From contig MNCI01028846.1 of NCBI GenBank assembly GCA_015680685.1, forward strand, positions 41,739 to 105,738: a stretch of 64,000 nt of DNA, in the 5' to 3' direction. The position numbers and the translations under genes were made by a program. Numbering within the stretch: position 1 is the stretch's first letter; the number at the start of each line of letters is the position of its first letter. This document shows positions 55,860-64,000 of the stretch, piece after piece. This DNA is from Gnetum montanum (taxonomy: Eukaryota; Streptophyta; Gnetopsida; Gnetales; Gnetaceae). Below the pieces are notes generated by a model, which worked only from the letters and a program-made list of their open reading frames with translations, ran no database searches and was not told where the DNA came from.

Positions 55860-57433
55860 AAACCATGCCTTCTTCACATAGGACCAAGACTGCATCACAC
55901 TAATAGACGAAGCCAAAAGTTGGTATATATCATTGGAGCCAAATTCAATCCATTGGTGGTCCACAATGTTAGAAATCTTCAACAAAAAATATCAAGCCTA
56001 TGCAAGAGTGTCCAACCTGAAAAAACATATCTAAGGATGGAAGCAAGAAAATCATGAACCCTTAGATGTGGCCTTGGATAGATACTATTCTCTACTACAT
56101 AGATGTCAAGGCCATGATTTCTCTCTAAAAGAGCATCTTTTCCATATTATAGATGGACTTCGTAATGAAATGAGGAAGCCCCTTGGGATTTATGCCCAAG
56201 TTTGATTATACGAATTGAAAGCCCATTAGATACAAAGGCTAATTGAGAGGGTGGAAAAAGAAAAAGGAAAGCTATGTAAATGAGAGAATGTAAAGGAATA
56301 TAACTGGGATCCAACTCTTTAAAAGAAGGGGATAGGTAGCTCTCGATGAGGTGATTTCACAACAAACCTTACCAATAAAAAAGTCTATCAATGATCTTGA
56401 AGCAAGGATAGATAAGACATGGGAGCTGATGAACGACAAAGTTACAACTTACGTGAAAACCATAGAGGAGAGAGTAACGCAACAAGAATCAAGTGATCAA
56501 AACAAGAAGAGGAAAAAGAACCAAGAAAAATCTAGGAACACTTATTGGTAAAAAGGGAAAATAGTTGTGGAAGAAGAGGCTATAAACTCAACCACAGAAG
56601 AGGATGATGGATGCCTATATGACCATCCAAAGGATTAGTTCCCAATCATGTTACATCTACATGAGTATTGGGCTTTTTCTTTGAATCCCAAGTTTGTACA
56701 AAAGCAAATGCCTAGGAAATTACCTTTCTCACAAGGTAATTATAGACAGTCCTACAACCAACTAGACTATTCTAGTGGGACTTCTTATTAGCCTCAAAAC
56801 TACTATTAACCATAGTAGCAAAACCCATAATTGTGGGGGAGGACATCATCAAACCAGCACTATCCTAACTGCCAGCCAGACCCATATGGATATTAGGTAC
56901 AACAATTTTTTTCTCCAACTAGTTATACATCCTCTACCTCAAATCACTACTACCACTATCTTGAATATCATCAACTCGCAACATCTTTTGAAGGATCACC
57001 ACCTCACGTCTCTCATCCTCTGTCATATACTCAATATTATCATACTTCCCTCCACCATATGTCATTGCCAATAACATAGGAAGGTTTAGCACCACAACAT
57101 CAATGAAAGAATGCCACTTATCTTGTGAACATATATGGAAATGATAATGTTAAAAGATCTCAACCACAACCTTAGAAATTTCCTTTCTTTAGGATGGTTT
57201 TGTCACATGGGCACAAAACTCGTAGACCTATTGGCACATCAAAACTAGCACAAGGCCAATCTGGTGCAACACCCTTCCTTACCAGAACAATGTCTCCTAA
57301 TCATATGCAAAATCCAACAACCATCACCACTCCAACACAATACATAAATGATAAACCTGTCACTGTGGAGAGACAGAAGAATCCATGCATCACTAATAAT
57401 GAAAAAGGGTGCAACTATGGGTTGGAAGTTTGA
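55860..57433 (+). pseudogene. gag remnant of element G
   Basis: Stop-broken frames aligning with E's Gag. EAKSWYISLEPNSIHWW near 55908 is followed by MLEIFNKKYQAYARVSNL. A segment with DLEARIDKTWELMNDK lies at about 56396. A decayed DHPK knuckle is near 56615. A Pro/His/Tyr-rich region follows to 57060. Near 57340-57430 sequence equivalent to E's post-protease part (PCITNNEKGCNY) follows directly, so the protease active-site segment is deleted. Confidence 0.75.
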
Positions 57434-59727
57434 AATATTAACATAACGTCTATACCAATCCATAATAAAGTTTAGAAACAAGTGTGTGAGGAAAAATAGG
57501 TCTACACAGTAGCCACTAAACTAGAAGACACCCAATCGCTTGGTAATGGGAGTTCAAAACTATTTAAACATTACATGGAGGCATCGAATCCACTTATTAG
57601 CTCTTTCCCTATCTTTACGCTTAGTCATGGGGATGATGCCCCATCCTAAGTCAAGAATTAAGAAGTATTTTTTACCTTTTTTGTTTCACAATTTTTTATC
57701 ATTTTCCTATTTCTTCCAAAAATTTTTGATTCTTCATATGTTTTTCATTTTTTGATATTTTTCTTTTCTTTATATTTTTCTCTTTTCTTGAGTTAGTTTC
57801 TTTATGTTTTATAAATCTCTTTTATGTTTTTGTTAATAATATTGCTAGTCGTGATGCAAAAGTCAACACTATATGTTGGGCTTTTGTGCTATGTTATCAA
57901 GATGATTAGGTACGTAATTGTGTGAAGTAGTGAGACCATCTCATCCATCCCTCCAATTATCTAAATAAAAATGTCTTTTATCATGAAAGAAATTTGGTTC
58001 TTCTGTCATGAAACTAAAATTCATCAATGATCATTGTACCTTGAAGAAAGAGGAAACAACCAAGTGGGAATGGCAAGGGTGTGACCTCAAGGGGATTTTT
58101 TCGATTTTCTTTTTGACTTCTTTCATGTCGTTTATGACTCCTCATGGAACATATTATCACTCTATTGTTGACCAGTAATAGAAAGCTAAAAGTCTTTGCA
58201 TGGTGTGGTTCCCATCCAAAAAGTATAAAAATATAAAATTCAAACTAAATGATGGGAATTCAAAGCACACCCCTTAGACATAATAATGGGCTACAAGCAT
58301 TGGTTATAGGGTTGGAAAGACATGTTACCCATGTCTGAAGGCTTCCCTCTAACTAAGGCCCTTCCTTCCTTCTTCTCTTCTTGGAGTGATGATTGTCCTT
58401 TATGGTGGTTGTGGACTCATGATGGTTAGTAGGAAGGAACACATCAATTTGAGGTCATTGTCAATGGTATGGGCTTGGTCTGAAACTTGGATAGATAAGT
58501 AGGTTGGTCATTTTAATCATACTTAACACAAGAACCTATTATGGACATAGTTAAGTACCTTACATCCCTATCTCTATAATCCATTCTTATCCCATTATTC
58601 ACCTCACTACTACATACAATTATGAGACTTTTGGTTTTGTGTAGTATAGTGAAACATCCTAACCAAGGTAGTTGTGTGTTGTTTGGAACAAAGACATGGT
58701 TTACATTTAACTTCTAAGGTGTCCACGGAGCTTACTTTGGGGAGGACTCACTTGCATAACTTTTTTTGATCATGGCTTTGAACTAACCTTCACATCTTTC
58801 AGAACATCTATGATGGGTTTTCTGAATTTATGCATGCTTTTGGGACTACTCATCAATTTCAATTAAGTTTTCCTACTCTTCTATATCCATATCCATTAAT
58901 ATTTCCTGGCCATCTTCTGAATTAGACCTATGGTTTCTATTATTTAAAAACTTGTGCGCTTTTGGAGTTATGCTCATTAGTCATGGGGGTTAGAAATGCT
59001 CACTTTAAAATATTTTTGAAATTTTTGAAAATTTTTCTACCATCTTATTTTTGAACATTTTGGTAACAAATAGTAATTGACCAAAATAAGGTAAACAATT
59101 TGATGATTTTAGTTACCTCATAGCCTTGGGCATAGTGCATTATCATCACCTTGCACTTAAATGCAAACTAAGGGATCCAAAAAGGGTTAATTATTAAGGA
59201 AAATTTATCAAAACTAATGTTGATCCTTTGGTGATTGTAGGTGATGCTAAGGAAGATAGAATTTTGCCAGGCACAAAAAGGAAGCCAAGAGAGGGAAAAC
59301 AAAGGATATGCCCTGGACAAACAGTAGCACATATAGGATGATGACTCAAACAACACATGATTGCTTGATCCATGGGACGATGAGAAGAAATTTCAATTCA
59401 TCCTTCAAGAACGTTCTGCATAACTAGAGAAACATTAACATAATAATCAAGTTTGGAAGTTTTCCAATGCTAGTGGCAATAAGAAGAATCATCTTCAATG
59501 GCCTTTTGAAGACCTTTGCAAATTCTGTAATCTTCAATGTTTACCTAGTCTTTTTGTCACTTTGTCATTTTAACTACATTCACTCAAATAAAATTTCATA
59601 ATGTAGTAATAAGAGTTAGTTAGTAGTTAGAGTCAATTAATAATCCCATACCTTCCTAATATTTTGTAAAGAACTTGTTTCTTCTTTTGTTCACTCAAGG
59701 ATGAGTTTTTATTTAGTTGTGGGGATA

Positions 59728-60570
59728 TGATGAATCGTATTTTGCTTAGGCCCTAATATCGGATCTCATGCTACGTTATCGAATATCCGATATCGTGGGG
59801 TGCATGCCTACCTATATATACAACACTTGAGGGCACAATCCGAATAACTTTTTATTCCAATCTTAGGTAGACTTTTGTAGTTTTATTATGTAGTTCTAAA
59901 GAATAGTTAGTGAGTGCCCATAATGTGGATTTAAGTTAGTTTTATGATGTCTTATTTGAGTGGCAATGTACCTAGACATATTCTATGAATCACAGTAAGA
60001 TCAAAATTGATTATTATTCATTGTAGCACTTTGACTTAAATTAGATTTACTTTCCACACAATTTACTTTTCATGTACTTAGTTAATATCTACATTTCATG
60101 TAAGTTAATCAATTGGTGGAATGAGTGCGACCAATTTTGAGCATAAACATGTATTTACTTGATAATCCCAACAATGTTATTGCTTGATTCACCCAGTAGC
60201 ATAGTGCTTGGTAATCCTAGTAGTGGATACGTGGGTTTAGGGCATGTACAACAAGCTAGAAACGAACACTCATCATCCATAGACTAGTTTAGCATTTATC
60301 TTTCTATTGTTAATTAGATTAAATAATTAATTTCTCTACTATTATTAGGAGTAGCATAAGGTCAAAATAACATCAACAATCATATGCCTCATTTTGGACT
60401 AAACCATACGTGACAAAGCTACCACTAGTCCAAGTGGGAAGACAATGAATTACGATCAAGGCATAATGATCTAGATGCCACAACTAGTCCCATCCATAGA
60501 ATTTAACTAGATCATGCATGAACACTTGTGATTCATGTGGTTGGGCATAGGGGGTTCTCATGGCTCATCA
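59728..60570 (+). repeat. 3' LTR of element G
   Basis: 843 bp. U3 has an inverted repeat ATATCGGAT...ATCCGATAT (about 59757-59795). TATA region CCTATATATAC near 59812. Ends CTCATCA at 60570. Confidence 0.9.
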
Positions 60571-60575
60571 TAGAG

Positions 60576-61904
60576 GTAAGTAAGATTTAGAAGTATTTAT
60601 AAGCCTCTCCATCCTTGAATTCCCTTGACATTCAATCATTGATGATATTTCGTAGAACAATGAGAAGAGGAGACTACATTAGTACCTTAGGTGATTCATC
60701 ATCCATGGTAAAAAGTGTTTAGATATCTTTGATTTTTTAGATTCTCACCTAGATCTAATGCTTATCAAGTTGTATTCGAATAGGCACTTTATGTAGCGAG
60801 AACCTTTTGACCTATTCGGTAACATATCCATTGTTCAAAGATTTATCTATTAAGAGGTAGGGAAGATATATTGGTTTCTCTTACAAATCTAGTTAGTAAT
60901 TGTCATGCATTCTAGGTCTTATATATGAAATTTGATGTTTCTTGATTTATTACACAAGATGATTTTTTTCCTACATTCATGATAGATTAAGATCATAAAT
61001 TTTATGGGATTCTTGCTCATCCATGAAATTACTTACACTTTATCCTATGCATGATGTTTCTTTAATGATTCTAATTACACATAATGAATCTCAATGCTTT
61101 TCTTACATAAAGAATCTATATGCTTTCATCACTTGGAAGGGTTTCTATGATAATTCTAGATCTTATCTTACTTCCACTCATTCATGGAGTTGGAGGATTT
61201 TTGAATTGTTAATCTTGGATCTTATCTTAATTGCCAAGATTTGGAGGGTTTTTGTATTATTTTGAATTTCTTATCTTCTTGGACATTCTTGCATCAATTT
61301 TATGGTAATTCTATTGCTCTATTTTTGACTCCATATACAATGTTTTCTGTTGTTATTAGGATGTTTCCAAATTTTACATAATAATGAGCTTGAACCATTA
61401 ACCATAGGTTGTGGCTAGGTCATGTTGAGTTTATTCCTTGAAACTATGGATTGTAGTTAAGTCATGGGAAGAAAAAAGGGTAGACTACAAGTCATGCTTA
61501 GGTCATGGTAAACCTCATCAACTTGTGGTTTGGTTATGGTTAGTTTCATTTTGAAATTTTGCATACATTTTAGATTGTAGTCTAGTTGTGGTTTGATTGT
61601 GGTCTCTTAAAAAACCCTCATTTCATATCAAAATTCATTCTTATTGTCGATTTTGTTGTTTTGAGATATGTTGACTCATTTCTCTTAGTTTGGATTGTCT
61701 AACATTGTGATTGAGCCTTTTTGTGAGTAACTTATTACTTTTTCCTTTTGGACTATCTTTTGGATCATTCTTGTGTGCTTATTTCTATCTTTATCTTCTC
61801 TTCCATTGTGTGTTGGATGATTATATCCTTATATTATGGGCATAATCTTCCTTACAAGGGCATGACAACACCTTTTGTTCTAAGAAGCTTTCTTTATGGT
61901 GGAT
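60576..61904. other. AT-rich sequence, no gene seen
   Basis: Continuous with 54824-54917 before element G inserted. No supported feature. Confidence 0.4.
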
Positions 61905-63000
61905 GAGGTAACACCCTTGCATTTTGGGAAAGTAAATCTCCTTGGAGAGAGAGCATGACAATGCTATGGTATTTAAGAGGATATATCTAGCAAGGTATGG
62001 ATTTCTACAATGAAAGATTTCAAAATCACAATTTTGATAATGTCACTTGTTACTTATAACTATCATTATTTTTGTGGCATGTTGACATCGTGTTGTAGTT
62101 GGTTCGGTGGTAGGATATGATCGTGATGATTGTTGGGATATGAACCTTGTAAAGAGAGGTGACTTTGTGATACTAACATGATTTTGATGTAGGATATAAT
62201 TTTCTCCTTATGTTATATAGCTATCTGATTCATGATCTTTGTATTTTGAGTCGAGTAAGGGATTTTTGTATATTTTCCTTATTTAGTGCCTTTGTACTAA
62301 CTACCTTCTTATTTTACTTTATGAATAGGTGTGAATGATAATTATGAGAATGTTCCTAATGATGATGGGGCCTATTTGCTAATACTATAATAGATTTTAC
62401 CATGTTACTATTGTGCATTTCTATTATGGTTTATGGAGTTGTTATGACATGTGTGAAGCTACCTTTTGGAATTAGCATTTTTAGCATTCTTTAGTTAGTG
62501 CCTCATGTACTTTGTTTCAGTGATTTAGCACCCTTTGGTTGGTGTAGGTTATTATTTACATTTCAACAAGTTTAACTTATGTTTGGAGAATGATAAAATT
62601 TTAAATTATGTTTTCACTATGCCTATAGTTATTCGATGATGTTCTAGATTTTTTTGGCAACTAGCTTACAACATACCATGCTTGAATATTGGCTATGTGT
62701 TTTTACTAGAAATTATCAATTATGATTTATATGAATTTTCTTACAACCAATAGGTTTTGATTTTGCTATGTTGTGCTAGTATACAAGGTAGGTTTACTTG
62801 CAATGAGCTATTAGTTATTCTAATGTTTTTAATTTTTTTGTCTATGTATATATTTTTCTAAGGATATCTATTACTTTGTCTAATCATTTTTTTAGCATCC
62901 ACTTTTGTTTTTAATAAGCATCATTTAATTTTGGATTACTTCACGCTTTTTATCCTAAGTAATGTTTCATTTGCTTAAGCTTGGTAAATAGGGTGTTACA
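61905..63000 (+). repeat. Probable LTR of a chromovirus-like Ty3/gypsy element
   Basis: The right end GGGTGTTACA at 62991-63000 is followed by the primer-like AGTTGGTATGAAAGC, a form of the initiator tRNA-Met site used by chromoviruses. The left end is inferred from GGTAACACCC near 61907, which would pair with it as a terminal inverted repeat. Confidence 0.5.
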
Positions 63001-63052
63001 AGTTGGTATGAAAGCTTAGATTCCCTAACATAGGACTTGTGGACCTTTTCAA

Positions 63053-63652
63053 ATGGCTTATAGGGGAACCCATGATACCTCAAGACTTGAAGAATCTAGT
63101 ACTAGGGAAGTTTCTCAAACAAACACAATTTTTTTCTCTTTCTTCAAAGATAGAATAGTGAAATGAGAAAAACAACAAATAGTCTAACCGAAAAGGAAAA
63201 GGAAAAGAAAAAAACTTAATGGAAAAATTTCAATTGTTGGGTCACCCTACTTTCCATGGATTAGAGAATTCAACTAAGATGTTGGAATGGATAAGAGGTG
63301 TAGAGAAAAACTTTTTACGTTATTAGATATTCATTTGAGGGGAAAACTCACCATGTAACCTATCAGCTTTCAGACACCACTTAAAAATGATGGGTAGTAG
63401 AAGATAAATCCCATGTATGGAAAAATGATGAGATTAAGTGGGATGACATTCTTAGATTTTTCAAAGAATGTTTCATCTCAAATGGCTACATACAAGCTAA
63501 AGAAAAAGAATTTTACAAACTATCCCAGGATAGCATAGTTGTACTTGAATATGATGTTAAATTCTTTGAGCTTAGTGAATTTGTACCTCATGTCCTTAAG
63601 AGTGAAGCTATGAGAACTAATAAGTTTGTTATGAGATCAAGGAAATCCATTC
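63053..63652 (+). pseudogene. gag of a chromovirus-like Ty3/gypsy element, truncated
   Basis: ATG at 63053 opens a 37-codon frame. After frame breaks, 63386-63652 encodes a clear retrotransposon gag core: VWKNDEIKWDDILRFFKECF, then FYKLSQDSIVVLEYDVKFFE and LSEFVPHVLKSEAM. It follows the primer site as expected and is cut at 63653 by another element. Confidence 0.75.
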
Positions 63653-64000
63653 TGTTGGCGACCATTTGGGACGTGACCGCCAACAAGTGTCCTCGAACAA
63701 GATTTAGGTGCCTGCTGGTCTCTGGCAACACCAAGGCCCAGATACCTCCAAATAAACTCAGTAGTTAATGTGAGTATGTGTGTGTGCTATTACGACGTGC
63801 GGTTGTGTGAAATGTAACAATTGCGTTGTGTGTAAACTACAAATGACTTACTTTAAAATTTGCCAAGTACTGTGAGTTGTTGAAAGTTTCCTATTTTGTT
63901 CAACTGCCTAGTCTATGCGGTCCTTATAATACCTACTTGTAACAAATAAAATTTTGTAAAAACATTTGAGCACAACTCCGCAAATCTACTCCTAATTTTC
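63653..64000 (+). mobile_element. Start of another element (LTR-like), continues off the window
   Basis: Breaks the gag frame at TGTTGGCGACC. The first 33 bp form a near-terminal hairpin (TGTTGGCG...CGCCAACA). Later CAAATAAAATTTTG looks like a polyadenylation signal. Class uncertain: an LTR is likely, a DNA transposon end is possible. Confidence 0.45.

Larger units (their letters stand above)
54923..60570 (+). mobile_element. Element G: decayed non-autonomous relative of E
   Basis: 5,648 bp with LTRs 54923-55732 and 59728-60570, and a perfect TAGAG duplication (54918-54922, 60571-60575). The primer site TGGCACTGTTGCTAGGGA at 55734 is a decayed tRNA-Asp site. The interior holds a broken gag without pol, a T-rich tract (57665-57840), and a spacer with three PPT-like motifs (57623-57632, 58979-58989, 59715-59724). 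It inserted 94 bp beyond solo LTR F. Confidence 0.92.

Overview
The window is nuclear DNA of a seed plant with a transposon-rich genome; the species cannot be named from the sequence. It is AT-rich and has long introns with plant splice sites. It carries a broken STRUBBELIG-receptor-family (SRF) kinase gene, a LysM-receptor-like pseudokinase remnant, and several generations of nested LTR retrotransposons. There is no sign of bacterial or organellar DNA. Two N gaps (11717-11837 and 36029-36818) both fall inside retroelement pol genes.

Layout. 1-1860: unannotatable, with short repeats. 1861-6525: remnant A, a decayed gag-protease retroelement, cut by the Ty3/gypsy element B (6526-15922, minus strand; TSD ATCTT), which carries gag, protease, RT, RNase H and integrase, all broken. 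15923-22012: LTR debris, a degenerate coiled-coil coding region, and two related LTRs facing each other. 22030-23780: a possible LINE tail and two tRNA-derived SINE-like copies. 24167-38124: the SRF pseudogene with 15 recognisable exons, an antisense kinase pseudogene in intron 1, an antisense aldo-keto reductase exon in a later intron, and a truncated Ty1/copia element (33818 to about 37173) inside the kinase region. 40131-47743: element E, the youngest complete retrotransposon (TSD CATGA), with one intact 1,114-codon gag-protease ORF and no RT or integrase. 48352-48855: a broken host-gene fragment. 53877-54823: solo LTR F (TSD GTTGG). 54923-60570: element G (TSD TAGAG), a decayed relative of E. 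About 61905-63652: LTR and gag of a chromovirus-like gypsy element, cut at 63653 by another repeat that runs off the window.

How the parts relate. A, B, E, F and G form one superfamily. Their LTRs begin TGATGA and mostly end CTCATCA. The visible primer-binding sites match tRNA-Asp, and TSDs are 5 bp. B, E and G also share a long 3' spacer with three polypurine-like AGTCATGGGGG motifs. B has pol; E and G, and apparently A, keep gag (with protease in A and E) but lack pol. This is the pattern expected of a two-component retrotransposon system in which pol is supplied in trans. The LTR U3 regions carry stacked GATATC-centred palindromes just upstream of the TATA box. They are most extreme in E (24- and 32-bp perfect palindromes, five 10-bp units in one LTR and three in the other). 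The dyad pattern recurs in diverged relatives, and this is the least explained signal in the window.
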